Of a stretch of 64,000 nt of DNA, positions 16,125 through 24,769 are shown piece by piece. Every line of letters starts with the position of its first letter. Within the stretch, counting starts at the first letter, position 1. The notes under the pieces are model-generated. The model did not search any database and was not told the origin of the DNA. It was given only the letters and a program-made list of their open reading frames with translations. A program made the position numbers and the translations under genes. The DNA comes from Mycolicibacterium aichiense (lineage in GTDB: Bacteria; Actinomycetota; Actinomycetes; Mycobacteriales; Mycobacteriaceae), in assembly GCF_010726245.1 (NCBI RefSeq), contig NZ_AP022561.1, forward strand, positions 4,340,001-4,404,000. The letters run 5' to 3'.

Positions 16125-17726
16125 ATGCCAGATTTCGACGCGATCATCATCGGAGCCGGCCACAACGGATTGACCGCCGCGAATGTGCTGGCCAAGGCAG
16201 GGGCATCCGTGCTGGTGGTGGAACGCAATCACTTCGTCGGCGGAATGGCCGCCACCCGAACCCTGTTCGACGGCTACCAGCACAGCGTCGGCGCCTGGGC
16301 GGTGCTGGTGTGGTCGGAACAGATGACCAAGCGGCTCGAGATCGAAGACTTCGGATACGAGCTGGTGCCGCAGTGGTCGTCGGCCTGCACGTTCGGTGAC
16401 GAGGGCGACGTGCCATTCGTGCTCTACAACGACATGGAGCGCATGGCCACGCACATGCTCGAGGATCACGGGCCCGATGTGGCGATGGCCGCCGGTGAAC
16501 TCTTCGCGCATGTCGGGCAGTTCGACAAGTACTTCCGACAGGCGATGTTCGACCCGGAGATCGATATCTTCGAGGTCATCGCAGAACAAGCCGACCGCGA
16601 AACCCGGCGAGCGTTCGCGGACATGTGGTTCGGGCCGGCGATGGACATCGTCCGGCGGTTCTTCCCGGGCGACATGGCCCGCACCCTGCAAGGCTCGATG
16701 GCCGCGATGGCGGTCGACGGGTTCGACGGCGGGCCGTGGACGCCGGGATCGGGGGCGTCATTGGTCTACCACTACATGTTGCGCAGCCCCGGCGAGATGA
16801 CCGACCGCATCGTGATGCCGCGCGGCGGCATCGGCAACCTCAGCAAGGCACTGCAGCGGCGGGCCGAGTCGATGGGAGTGGACGTCCGGCTGGCGACACC
16901 AGTCAAATCGATTGTGGTGGAATCCAGCAGCGGAAGCCCAAAGGCCACCGGAGTGACGTTGCGCGACGGATCGACGGTCACCGCCGACGTGGTGTGCTCG
17001 ACCGCGGACCCGTATACGACCTTCCTGGGATTGACTGGCGAACAACACTTCCCGACGGACTTCGTGCGGAAGCTCCGGGAGATCAACTTCGATCTGGGAT
17101 ACATCCAGGCGCACATGACCATCGAGGGCGAGCCCGAGTGGATCGAGCGGCTGCAACCCTTCGTGTCCGACAACGGCAAGAAAGTCCCGACGCTGGCCTA
17201 CCTTCCCTCGGCGGAGTACGTCGCCGACGGTTGGGACCAGTACCGGGCCGGCCGTTTCCCGGCGGAGAATCCGCCCGCCTATCTGTATATGCCGAGTTAC
17301 TGCGATACGACGCTGGCGCCCGAAGGCCATCACAGTGCCACGATCTACGCGCAGTACTTCCCGGTGGGCATGGACGCCGACGAGCACCGCGAGCAAAAGG
17401 AGCGCTACGCCGACGCCTGCCTGGCCACGATCGAGCGGTTCTCCCCCGGCTTCCGAGAGCGCATCGGCGAACGGGTCGTGTTCTCCAACCGGTACTTCGG
17501 CAGCGCGTTCAGTGCGCACAAAGGCGACTTCGCACACGGAACGCTGAGCCCGGTGCAGATCTGGAACCGCAGGGGCGTGCCGGGCGAGTCGCAATACTCC
17601 ACGCCGGTGGACAACCTCTTCCTCGTCGGGCAGGGAGCCCACCCTGGGCCAGGGGTCACCGGTTTACCGGGCTGGAACGGAGGCCAGGCCGTGGTCGAAC
17701 GGCTCAACTCCCGCGCCGCTCGGTAA
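16125..17726 (+). CDS. FAD-dependent oxidoreductase, phytoene-desaturase-like
   Basis: A 533-residue flavoprotein of the amine oxidase / CrtI-like class. The N-terminus FDAIIIGAGHNGLTAANVLA carries the GxGxxG dinucleotide loop. VLVVERNHFVGGMAATRTLF holds the ribose-binding acid and the GG doublet. The C-terminal FAD motif is NLFLVGQGAHPGPGVTGLPG, followed by GWNGGQAVVE. Relatives desaturate carotenoids or oxidise retinol-like and other hydrophobic substrates. CGGAGA precedes the ATG at 16125. Being divergent from tetR and sharing its operator, it is probably co-regulated with the Rieske oxygenase. Together they look like a small catabolic or modification module of unknown substrate. Confidence 0.87.
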   Translation: MPDFDAIIIGAGHNGLTAANVLAKAGASVLVVERNHFVGGMAATRTLFDGYQHSVGAWAVLVWSEQMTKRLEIEDFGYELVPQWSSACTFGDEGDVPFVLYNDMERMATHMLEDHGPDVAMAAGELFAHVGQFDKYFRQAMFDPEIDIFEVIAEQADRETRRAFADMWFGPAMDIVRRFFPGDMARTLQGSMAAMAVDGFDGGPWTPGSGASLVYHYMLRSPGEMTDRIVMPRGGIGNLSKALQRRAESMGVDVRLATPVKSIVVESSSGSPKATGVTLRDGSTVTADVVCSTADPYTTFLGLTGEQHFPTDFVRKLREINFDLGYIQAHMTIEGEPEWIERLQPFVSDNGKKVPTLAYLPSAEYVADGWDQYRAGRFPAENPPAYLYMPSYCDTTLAPEGHHSATIYAQYFPVGMDADEHREQKERYADACLATIERFSPGFRERIGERVVFSNRYFGSAFSAHKGDFAHGTLSPVQIWNRRGVPGESQYSTPVDNLFLVGQGAHPGPGVTGLPGWNGGQAVVERLNSRAAR

Positions 17727-17732
17727 GACCGT

Positions 17733-18797
17733 TCACCCGGTGAGGTAGCGCCGCAACGTCTCGGTGACGGCGGTGATCTGGGCCAGCGACACCCGTTCGT
17801 CGCGTTTGTGCGCCAGATTGGGGTCGCCCGGCCCGTAGTTCACGGCGGGGATGCCCAGCGCGGCGAACCGGGCGACGTCGGTCCAGCCAAACTTGGCACG
17901 CACCATCCCGTCGGCGGCCGCCACCAGCGCCGCCGCCGCGGGATGACTCAGCCCGGGGAGCGCACCGGCGGCGACATCGGTCTGCTCCAGATGTACGTCG
18001 AGCCCGTCGAACACCTCTCGCACGTGAGCCAGTGCCTGGTCGGGTGAGCGGTCCGGCGCGAACCGAAAGTTCACGGTCAACTGCGCGGCGTCGGGGATGA
18101 CGTTGCCTGCCACACCCCCGTCGATCTTCACCGCCGACAGCCCTTCGCGGTACGTACAGCCGTCGATCTCGACCATCCGGGCCTGGTATCCGGACAGCCG
18201 GTCGAGCACCGGGCCGAGTTTGTGAATGGCGTTGTCGCCCAGCCAGGATCGCGCCGAATGCGCCCGCGTTCCGGTCGCCGAGATCACCACCCGCAAGGTG
18301 CCCTGACAGCCGGCCTCGATATAGCCGCCGGACGGCTCACCGAGAATCGCGACGTCCGCGGTCAGCCAGTCCGGAAGCTCGCGCTGGATCCGGTTGAGTC
18401 CGTTGGCGGAGGCTTCGATCTCTTCGCAGTCGTAGAAGATCAGGGTGATGTCGTGGGCGGGCTCGGCGATGGTGGCGGCCAGGTGCAGGAACACCGCGTC
18501 ACCGGACTTCATGTCCGAGGTGCCGCACCCATACAGGTGATCGGCGTCGAACCGCGACGGCACGTTGTCGGCGATCGGAACGGTGTCGAGGTGACCGGCC
18601 AGCACCACCCGCGACGGCAGGCCGAAGTTCGTGCGGGCCAGCACCGCGTCGCCATTGCGGATGATCTCGTAGCCCGACGTCTGCGCGCGCAGCGCCGACT
18701 CGACCTCGCCGGCGATGCGCGCCTCATCCCGCGACACACTCGGGATATCGACGAGCGCGGCGGTCAGCGCGATCGGGTCAGCGTGTAGATCCAACAC
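17733..18797 (-). CDS. dapE: Succinyl-diaminopimelate desuccinylase
   Basis: A 354-residue M20-family zinc hydrolase. It cleaves N-succinyl-LL-diaminopimelate to LL-diaminopimelate and succinate, late in lysine and meso-DAP synthesis for peptidoglycan. Metal and catalytic motifs are [15 protein letters not shown] (H69, D71), [15 protein letters not shown] (zinc-bridging Asp) and [14 protein letters not shown] (general-base Glu and metal Glu). The dimerisation domain follows, then [15 protein letters not shown] with the last zinc His. GTG at 18797 gives exactly the length of the M. tuberculosis protein (Rv1202). It is divergent from dapD, another enzyme of the same pathway, with 46 nt between starts. 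Confidence 0.95.
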   Translation of the reverse strand: MLDLHADPIALTAALVDIPSVSRDEARIAGEVESALRAQTSGYEIIRNGDAVLARTNFGLPSRVVLAGHLDTVPIADNVPSRFDADHLYGCGTSDMKSGDAVFLHLAATIAEPAHDITLIFYDCEEIEASANGLNRIQRELPDWLTADVAILGEPSGGYIEAGCQGTLRVVISATGTRAHSARSWLGDNAIHKLGPVLDRLSGYQARMVEIDGCTYREGLSAVKIDGGVAGNVIPDAAQLTVNFRFAPDRSPDQALAHVREVFDGLDVHLEQTDVAAGALPGLSHPAAAALVAAADGMVRAKFGWTDVARFAALGIPAVNYGPGDPNLAHKRDERVSLAQITAVTETLRRYLTG

Positions 18798-18843
18798 AAC
18801 TGACCAGGCTAGCGGGCAGCGCGATGCATTACGGTGGAGCACC

Positions 18844-19788
18844 GTGACTTCTGCTGCTGGCGTCGGATTGGCCACCATCACCGAGGACGGGACCGTCCTC
18901 GACACCTGGTTCCCGGACCCGGAACTGGGCGCATACAGCCCGTCGGGCAGCACCCGGCTCTCCGTTGCCGAGGTGCCCGACGATCTGGCGGCCGCCGCCG
19001 GCCCCGATCCGGCCCGCGGGGTGGAGACGATCGTGGTGCGCACGGTGATCGCGGACCTGGCCGACAAGCCGCTCGACACCTATGACGCATACCTGCGGCT
19101 GCACCTGCTCTCGCACCGGCTGGTCGAGCCGCACGGCCTGAATCTGGACGGCATCTTCGGTGTGCTCACCAACGTGGTGTGGACCAATTTCGGCCCATGC
19201 CAGATCGAGGGCTTCGAAGACGTGCGGCTGCGGCTGCGCAGCCGCGGTCACGTGGCGGTCTATGGCGTCGACAAGTTCCCGCGAATGGTCGATTACGTAC
19301 TGCCGGCCGGGGTGCGGATCGCCGATGCCGACCGGGTGCGCCTGGGCGCACACCTGGCACCGGGCACCACCGTGATGCACGAAGGCTTCGTCAACTTCAA
19401 CGCGGGCACACTCGGCGCGTCGATGGTGGAGGGCCGGATCTCGGCGGGTGTGGTCGTCGACGACGGCTCGGACATCGGTGGCGGTGCGTCCATCATGGGC
19501 ACGCTGTCCGGCGGTGGCACGCAGGTCATCTCGGTGGGCAAGCGCTGCCTGCTCGGTGCCAACGCCGGCCTCGGTATCTCGCTGGGCGACGACTGCATCA
19601 TCGAAGCCGGCCTCTACGTGACGGCCGGCACCAAAGTCACCACCCCGGACGGCACGACGGTCAAGGCCCGCGAACTGTCCGGCGCGAACAACCTTCTGTT
19701 CCGCCGTAATTCGGTGACCGGCGCCGTCGAGGTGGTGGCCCGCGACGGCAAGGGCATCGCGCTCAACGCCGCGTTGCACGCGAATTAG
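18844..19788 (+). CDS. dapD: Tetrahydrodipicolinate N-succinyltransferase
   Basis: A 314-residue enzyme that transfers succinyl from succinyl-CoA to tetrahydrodipicolinate. It has an alpha/beta N-terminal domain and a left-handed beta-helix core ([50 protein letters not shown]). The actinobacterial DapD signature NTGxxGxSM-like loop appears as [23 protein letters not shown] at 18844 has GGTGGAG 5 nt upstream. It matches Rv1201c and is divergent from dapE. After the stop, a degenerate copy of its last codons is found at 19799-19812. Confidence 0.95.
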   Translation: MTSAAGVGLATITEDGTVLDTWFPDPELGAYSPSGSTRLSVAEVPDDLAAAAGPDPARGVETIVVRTVIADLADKPLDTYDAYLRLHLLSHRLVEPHGLNLDGIFGVLTNVVWTNFGPCQIEGFEDVRLRLRSRGHVAVYGVDKFPRMVDYVLPAGVRIADADRVRLGAHLAPGTTVMHEGFVNFNAGTLGASMVEGRISAGVVVDDGSDIGGGASIMGTLSGGGTQVISVGKRCLLGANAGLGISLGDDCIIEAGLYVTAGTKVTTPDGTTVKARELSGANNLLFRRNSVTGAVEVVARDGKGIALNAALHAN

Positions 19789-19812
19789 GCGGAGGCACTG
19801 CACGCCAACTAG
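19775..19812 (+). repeat. Short tandem echo of the dapD 3' end
   Basis: TGCACGCGAATTAG, which encodes the last residues and the stop of dapD, is followed 24 nt later by TGCACGCCAACTAG. The two copies match at 12 of 14 positions, and both end in TAG. It looks like a decayed small duplication of the gene's end. Confidence 0.5.
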
Positions 19813-19851
19813 GTCGGGTGTGAAAGACGACTGCTCGGGTATAGCAGCAGC

Positions 19852-21816
19852 GTGTTCGGAGATGACTTGCGGCAGCTGGCCGCGGCCCATGGCGTGGCAA
19901 CCTCCTATCGCAACGAGCGACGTGAGCCGGTCGAGGTCGACGCCGATGTGGTGATCCGCGTTCTGGGGTTGCTCGACGTAGACGCAACCACCGAGGCCGC
20001 CCGGCGCGCCGCATTGGCCGCGCTCGCCGAGCGCCGACGCGCTGGGCGACTGGCCCCGACCATCGCCGTCCGGCTGACCGGCACACCGCACTCGGTGCCC
20101 GGGGCCGTACTGCTCGTCGGTGAGGACGGCAGCCGCATCGAGCTGAGCGACGAGCTGCCCGGAGATCTTGCGCCGGGCTGGTACCGCCTGCACACCCGCG
20201 ACGGCCAGCAGGTGACGCTGGTGGCCGCACCTGCGCAGGTGCCGCAGACGCCCGACACGTGGGGCTGGATGCTGCAGTTGTATGCCCTGCGCTCGCAGCG
20301 GTCATGGGGCATCGGCGATTTCGGTGATCTGCGGGAGTTCCTGCAGTGGACGCTCGCCGAGCACGGCGCCGGTGCGGTGCTGCTCAACCCGCTGCACGCA
20401 CCGGGCCCGACGCATCCGGTGCAACCCTCCCCGTACACGCCGTCGAGCCGGCGGTTCTCCAATCCTTTGGCGCTGCGGATCGAGGATCTCGGGGCGTATC
20501 ACCGGGCCGACCCCGGCACCCGCGCGGAGGTGGACGCGCTGCGCGTGTCGGCAAGCACCGAGCGCATCGATCACGACCTGGTGTGGGCGGCCAAACGCTC
20601 TGCGCTGGAAGCACTCTGGCGCGCGGTGGGCCGGCCCACCCCGCTCGATGGATCCCCGGGCACGGAGGGGTTGACCGACTGGGCGACCTACTGCGCGCTC
20701 GCTGAGCGGCATGGCGGACGGTGGAGCCGGTGGCCTGCTCCGCTGCGCGATGTGACGGGGTCCGCCGTCCTGGCTGCCCGTCGGGAACTGGCGTCGCGAG
20801 TCGACTTTCACGCCTGGGTGCAGCAGCAGTGCGCCGAGCAGTTGGCCGCGATACGCGCGGCCGGCCGAACCGCAGGCATGGCCCTCGGCGTGCTGCACGA
20901 CCTGCCCGTCGGGGTGGACGCCGACGGCGCGGACGCGTGGGCGCTGGCCGATGTGCTCGCCGCCGGCGTGAGCGTCGGCGCGCCGCCGGACAACTTCACC
21001 CCTCGCGGCCAGGATTGGGGCCTCCCGCCGTGGCGTCCCGACCGCCTGGCCACCACCGGATACGTGGGATTGCGGGACATGTTGCGCGCCATCCTGTCTC
21101 ACGCGGATGGTCTGCGCATCGACCATGTGGCCGGTCTGTGGCGGCTGTGGTGGATACCGCCCGGCGACACCCCGGATCGCGGCACCTACGTGCACTACGA
21201 CGCCGACGTCATGCTTGCGGTTCTCGCCCTGGAGGCGCACCGGGCCGGCGCGGTCGTCGTCGGTGAAGACCTGGGCACCGTCGAACCGGAGGTCACTGAG
21301 GCGTTGGCCGCCAACGGCATGCTCGGCTCGGCGGTCTCGTGGTTCACCCGCGACGAGGCGGACCCGGACCAGCCGCTGCTCCCTTCGGCGGCGTGGCCGG
21401 AACGTGCGGCGGCCAGCCTGTCCACCCATGACCTGCCCACTGCCGCAGGGTTTCTCCGCGGCGAGCATGTGCGCGCCCGCGCCGACCTGGGCCTGCTCGA
21501 CGACGTCCCGGCCGAAGAAGCGAACGCCGCCACCGAGCGCGCGGAATGGGTTGCATTGCTGCGCAGCGAAGGGCTGCTGGCCGATGGTGAACCCGACGAA
21601 GCGTCGATCATCTCTGCGATGCACCGTTTTCTGGCGTCGACGCCGAGCCGGCTGAAGTTGATCTCGCCGTACGACGTCATCGGCGAGGTTCGGCAGCCGA
21701 ACCTTCCGGGCACGATCGACGAATACCCGAACTGGCGGCTGCCGCTGGCTGAGACCCTCGAGGAGCTCCGGGCGGATCCGCGGGTTGCCGAGATCGCCGC
21801 GGCCTTCAGGCGCTAG
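19852..21816 (+). CDS. malQ: 4-alpha-glucanotransferase (amylomaltase)
   Basis: A 654-residue GH77 enzyme that moves alpha-1,4-glucan segments between maltodextrins, acting with glycogen turnover (glgC and glgM are in the same window). Visible motifs are WGIGDFGDLREFLQW, NPLHAPGPTHPVQPSPYTPS and YSPSS-type sugar loop, DNFTPRGQDWGLPPW, and DGLRIDHVAGLWRLWWIP with the catalytic Asp. EDLGTVEPEVTEAL supplies the acid/base Glu, and LSTHDLPTAAGF holds the third Asp. The N-terminal extension (DLRQLAAAHGVATSY) is the actinobacterial form. GTG at 19852 lies 6 nt after TATAGC, a possible leaderless start. Confidence 0.94.
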   Translation: MFGDDLRQLAAAHGVATSYRNERREPVEVDADVVIRVLGLLDVDATTEAARRAALAALAERRRAGRLAPTIAVRLTGTPHSVPGAVLLVGEDGSRIELSDELPGDLAPGWYRLHTRDGQQVTLVAAPAQVPQTPDTWGWMLQLYALRSQRSWGIGDFGDLREFLQWTLAEHGAGAVLLNPLHAPGPTHPVQPSPYTPSSRRFSNPLALRIEDLGAYHRADPGTRAEVDALRVSASTERIDHDLVWAAKRSALEALWRAVGRPTPLDGSPGTEGLTDWATYCALAERHGGRWSRWPAPLRDVTGSAVLAARRELASRVDFHAWVQQQCAEQLAAIRAAGRTAGMALGVLHDLPVGVDADGADAWALADVLAAGVSVGAPPDNFTPRGQDWGLPPWRPDRLATTGYVGLRDMLRAILSHADGLRIDHVAGLWRLWWIPPGDTPDRGTYVHYDADVMLAVLALEAHRAGAVVVGEDLGTVEPEVTEALAANGMLGSAVSWFTRDEADPDQPLLPSAAWPERAAASLSTHDLPTAAGFLRGEHVRARADLGLLDDVPAEEANAATERAEWVALLRSEGLLADGEPDEASIISAMHRFLASTPSRLKLISPYDVIGEVRQPNLPGTIDEYPNWRLPLAETLEELRADPRVAEIAAAFRR

Positions 21817-21834
21817 AAACCTGGGTGGCGAGCG

Positions 21835-22182
21835 CTACTTCGCCGACAGGATGCAGAACTCGTTGCCCTCGGGATCGGCCAGCACCACCCAGCTCTGCTC
21901 ACCCTGGCCGATGTCCACGTGGCGCGCCCCGAGCCCGAGCACCCGGTCGACCTCGGCCTGCTGGTCGTCGGGCGTGAAGTCGAAGTGGATGCGGTTCTTG
22001 ACCGTCTTGCCGTCAGGCACCGCCAGGAACAGCCAGTCGGGCCCGGCGCCGGCGGGGGCACGCAGAGCCACATCGCCGTCCTCGGTCGGCTCGGCGGGCC
22101 AGCCCAGCACCGTCGACCACCACGCGGACAGCGCGTGGATGTCGTGGGCGTCGATGCAGACTTCGCTGAACCGCAGCGTCAT
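21835..22182 (-). CDS. VOC-superfamily (glyoxalase-like) protein
   Basis: A 115-residue protein made of two beta-alpha-beta-beta-beta modules. The first is FSEVCIDAHDIHALSAWWST with VLGWPAE, and the second KNRIHFDFTPDDQQAEVDRV ending in VVLADPEGNEFCIL. The C-terminal DPEGNEFC segment is the standard metal-site end of the fold, and the His in HFDF is a second likely ligand. The pattern fits the Glyoxalase_6 type, often found in actinobacteria and mostly of unknown substrate. The stop of the upstream fadD36 gene overlaps this start by 4 nt (ATGA), so both belong to one transcript. Confidence 0.85.
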   Translation of the reverse strand: MTLRFSEVCIDAHDIHALSAWWSTVLGWPAEPTEDGDVALRAPAGAGPDWLFLAVPDGKTVKNRIHFDFTPDDQQAEVDRVLGLGARHVDIGQGEQSWVVLADPEGNEFCILSAK

Positions 22183-23600
22183 TTCATCAACTCCTTCTTG
22201 ACGACTTTGCCCATCGCGTTGCGCGGCAGCGACTCGACCAACCGCACTTCCCGCGGTCGCTTGTGCACCGAAAGTTGCTCGGCGACAAAGCTGATCAGGT
22301 CCTCCGGGTTGGCATCGCCGACCACGAACGCGACGATCCGCTGGCCGAGATCGGTGTCGGGCAGACCCACCACCGCGACCTCCTCGACACCCGGGTGGCC
22401 GAGCAGCACCGTCTCGACCTCACCCGCGCCGACCCGGAAACCGCCGGACTTGATCAGGTCCACCGATTCTCGCCCGACGATGCGGTGCATGTCGCCGCCA
22501 TCGATCACGGCGGCATCGCCGGTGCGGTACCACCCGTCGGCGTCGAACGCCTCTGCGGTGGCATCGGGCCGGTTGAGGTAGCCGTCGAACACTGTCGGGG
22601 CCTTGAGGTGAAGGCTGCCGATGGTCTCGCCGTCGTGCGGCGCGACCGTTCCGTCCTCGTGGACCAGCCGGGTCTGAACCCCGTTGAGCGGCAAGCCAAC
22701 CCAGCCGGGCCGTCGTTCACCGTCGGCGCGGGTGCTCAGCGTGATCAGCGATTCGGTGCTGCCGTACCGCTCGACGGGTGGCTGGCCGGTCAGTTCGGTC
22801 AGCCGGGTGAACACCGGGACCGGAAGCGGAGCACTTCCGGACACCAGCAGCCGAGCCGAGGCCAGAGCGGTGGCGGCACCGGTGTCGGCGACCACCCGCG
22901 ACCACACGGTGGGCACCCCGAAGTACAGGCTGCCACCGGCGGCGGCGTACCCGGCCGGGGTCGGTTTCCCGGTGTGGACGAAGCGATTTCCCACGCGCAG
23001 CGACCCGAGCAGCCCGAGGATCAGGCCGTGCACGTGGAACAACGGCAACCCGTGCACGAGGGTGTCGTCGGGGGTCCACTGCCAGGCCTGGGCCAGCGCG
23101 TCGATCTGGGCCGCGATGGCGCGCCTGCTGATGAGCACGCCTTTGGGCAGGCCGGTGGTGCCGGAGGTGTACATGACCATCGCGGTGCTCGACGGCGCAG
23201 GCTCGGCGTAGCGATGCCACGACCGTGCGTGCAGCCGCACCGGAACATGCGGCAGGCCACCGAGATCGGCGGGCAGCTCCCCCAGCCAGGCCTGGGCACC
23301 GGAGTCGGTGAGGATGTGCGCGCGTTCGGCGACCCCGACGTCGGCGGGTACCGGCACGAACGGGACGCCGGCGATCAGGCAGCCGGTGACGGCGAGCACG
23401 GTGGTCGCGGTGGGGGTGGCCAGCACGGCGACCTGGCGGGCACCGCCGATGCGCTCGGCCACCGACGTCGCCGCCCCGACGAGATCGCTGCGGGACAACA
23501 CTGCGTCGTCGATCCGCACGGCGTCGCCGATGTCGGCTCCGGCGGCGACGGTGGCGGGATTCAGGGAGGCCAGCAGCACCCCGCCGACGCTACCGAACAT
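22179..23600 (-). CDS. fadD36: Acyl-CoA synthetase FadD36
   Basis: An ANL-family enzyme of 473 residues from the ATG at 23600. The GTG at 23579 gives a protein whose N-terminus (LLASLNPATVAAG) lines up better with what I recall of Rv1193. Signature motifs are MVMYTSGTTGLPKGVLISRR (P-loop-like), VERYGSTESLITLS, DGWYRTGDAAVIDGG (adenylation), GRESVDLIKSGGFRVGAGEV (hinge) and the C-terminal Lys in NAMGKVVKKELMK. It forms acyl-AMP and then acyl-CoA. The gene is relatively short, as in malonyl-CoA synthetase-like members, so a small dicarboxylic substrate cannot be excluded. It is divergent from the NUDIX gene. Confidence 0.9.
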   Translation of the reverse strand: MFGSVGGVLLASLNPATVAAGADIGDAVRIDDAVLSRSDLVGAATSVAERIGGARQVAVLATPTATTVLAVTGCLIAGVPFVPVPADVGVAERAHILTDSGAQAWLGELPADLGGLPHVPVRLHARSWHRYAEPAPSSTAMVMYTSGTTGLPKGVLISRRAIAAQIDALAQAWQWTPDDTLVHGLPLFHVHGLILGLLGSLRVGNRFVHTGKPTPAGYAAAGGSLYFGVPTVWSRVVADTGAATALASARLLVSGSAPLPVPVFTRLTELTGQPPVERYGSTESLITLSTRADGERRPGWVGLPLNGVQTRLVHEDGTVAPHDGETIGSLHLKAPTVFDGYLNRPDATAEAFDADGWYRTGDAAVIDGGDMHRIVGRESVDLIKSGGFRVGAGEVETVLLGHPGVEEVAVVGLPDTDLGQRIVAFVVGDANPEDLISFVAEQLSVHKRPREVRLVESLPRNAMGKVVKKELMK

Positions 23601-23609
23601 ACTGGGCCG

Positions 23610-24155
23610 GTGAAGCCCATCACCCAGCTCTCATCGCGCGAGGTGTACCGCAACCACTGGATGTCGGTGCGTGAGGACATCGTCGAACGGCCGGACGGCT
23701 CCACGGGTATCCACGGCGTCGTCGACCGCCCCGACTATGCGGTGGTCATCGCCGTCGACGGCGACCGGCTGGCGATGGTCGAGCAGTACCGCTATCCGAT
23801 GGGTGCCCGCCGCTGGGAATTCCCCATGGGCACCGTCCCGGGGGACCCCGACATCGAACCGGCCGATCTGGCGGCCCGCGAACTGCGCGAGGAAACCGGC
23901 CTTACGGCAGGCTCGCTGATGTTGCTCGGCCGCCTGGACGTCGCACCCGGGATCATGAGCCAGCGGGGCTGGGTGTTCCTGGCCACGGATGTCACCGAGG
24001 GTGAGCCCGACCGTGAGCACGAAGAGCAGGACATGCACTTCGAATGGTTCGAGCGCAGCCGGTTCGAGGAGTTGATCCGCGCCGGTGAGATCACCGATGC
24101 CCAGTCGCTCGCGGCGTATGCACAACTGCTGCTCAAAGAGCGTTTCGAGGCCTAA
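23610..24155 (+). CDS. NUDIX hydrolase (ADP-ribose pyrophosphatase-like)
   Basis: A 181-residue protein. The order YRNHWMSVRED, AVVIAVDGDRLAMVEQYRYP and RRWEFPMGTVPGD before the Nudix box is that of ADP-ribose/NDP-sugar pyrophosphatases. The box reads EPADLAARELREETGL. Its REUxEExGU half is intact, but the first Glu lies one residue closer than the G-x5-E-x7-REU consensus. The GTG at 23610 lies 6 nt after CATACT, a possible -10, so a leaderless mRNA is likely. Only 9-30 nt separate it from the divergent fadD36 start, so the two promoters must overlap. Confidence 0.85.
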   Translation: MKPITQLSSREVYRNHWMSVREDIVERPDGSTGIHGVVDRPDYAVVIAVDGDRLAMVEQYRYPMGARRWEFPMGTVPGDPDIEPADLAARELREETGLTAGSLMLLGRLDVAPGIMSQRGWVFLATDVTEGEPDREHEEQDMHFEWFERSRFEELIRAGEITDAQSLAAYAQLLLKERFEA

Positions 24156-24161
24156 TCGTGA

Positions 24162-24175
24162 CCCACACGCGTGGG
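24162..24175 (+). terminator. Small hairpin after NUDIX gene
   Basis: CCCAC / GTGGG arms enclose a 4-nt loop, 6 nt after the TAA. The 5-bp GC stem is short, so it is a weak terminator candidate. Confidence 0.35.
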
Positions 24176-24242
24176 GCAGTTGTGACAGTTGAGGTTTTCT
24201 GACGGCTACGCTGATAACTCGCATACGACGTTCCGAGGAGTC

Positions 24243-24746
24243 ATGAGCAGCCAAAGTTGGGGTGCCACGCTGGTGGCCGCCGCGACGATCTGCGCCGCGG
24301 GACTGGTGTCCCCCGCCTCGGCGCACGGTCAGCCGCTGGCCTGGAACGGGCGATACCAGATGACGACTTACGCCTCGCTGAAGGCGGGCACCAGCCCGGC
24401 GACTCGCCAGAAGGAGAACGACTTCGGCGCGGTGTTCACCTTGTCGACAGCCTGCTCGGGTGGCGCCTGTGTGGCGACCGTCGTAGACGGGCCCGCACCG
24501 AGTAACCCGACGATCCCGCAGCCGACCCGCTACACGTGGAACGGTGCCGAGTGGGCCACCACCTACGACTGGGTGTGGGACTGCTTCCTCGGTGACGGGT
24601 ATCAGAAGCAGTGGAGCCCGGCGACCTCGTGGGCGTTCTACACGCCGCAGCCGGACGGATCTCTGCGCGGCACCTGGCACACCGACATCGCGTCGGGCCC
24701 CTGCCGCGGCAGCGTCGTCATGCCCGTCTCGGCAGTGCCCGCCTGA
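24243..24746 (+). CDS. Secreted protein of unknown function
   Basis: A 167-residue protein. Residues 1-27 form a Sec signal (SWGATLVAAATICAAGLVSP then ASA-H), with cleavage likely after ASA. The mature part is Trp- and Tyr-rich (LAWNGRYQMTTYASLKAG, RYTWNGAEWATTYDWVWDC, WAFYTPQPDGSLRGTW). It has four Cys that could form two disulfides. This resembles small secreted mycobacterial beta-rich proteins for which no function is assigned. GAGGAG precedes the ATG at 24243. No neighbour suggests a role. Confidence 0.75.
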   Translation: MSSQSWGATLVAAATICAAGLVSPASAHGQPLAWNGRYQMTTYASLKAGTSPATRQKENDFGAVFTLSTACSGGACVATVVDGPAPSNPTIPQPTRYTWNGAEWATTYDWVWDCFLGDGYQKQWSPATSWAFYTPQPDGSLRGTWHTDIASGPCRGSVVMPVSAVPA

Positions 24747-24769
24747 CCCTGGACCCCCGCGCCCGCACA

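Noticed and set aside
20302..21624. Antisense frame over malQ
   Set aside because: It is a shadow of malQ with no domain or start signal.
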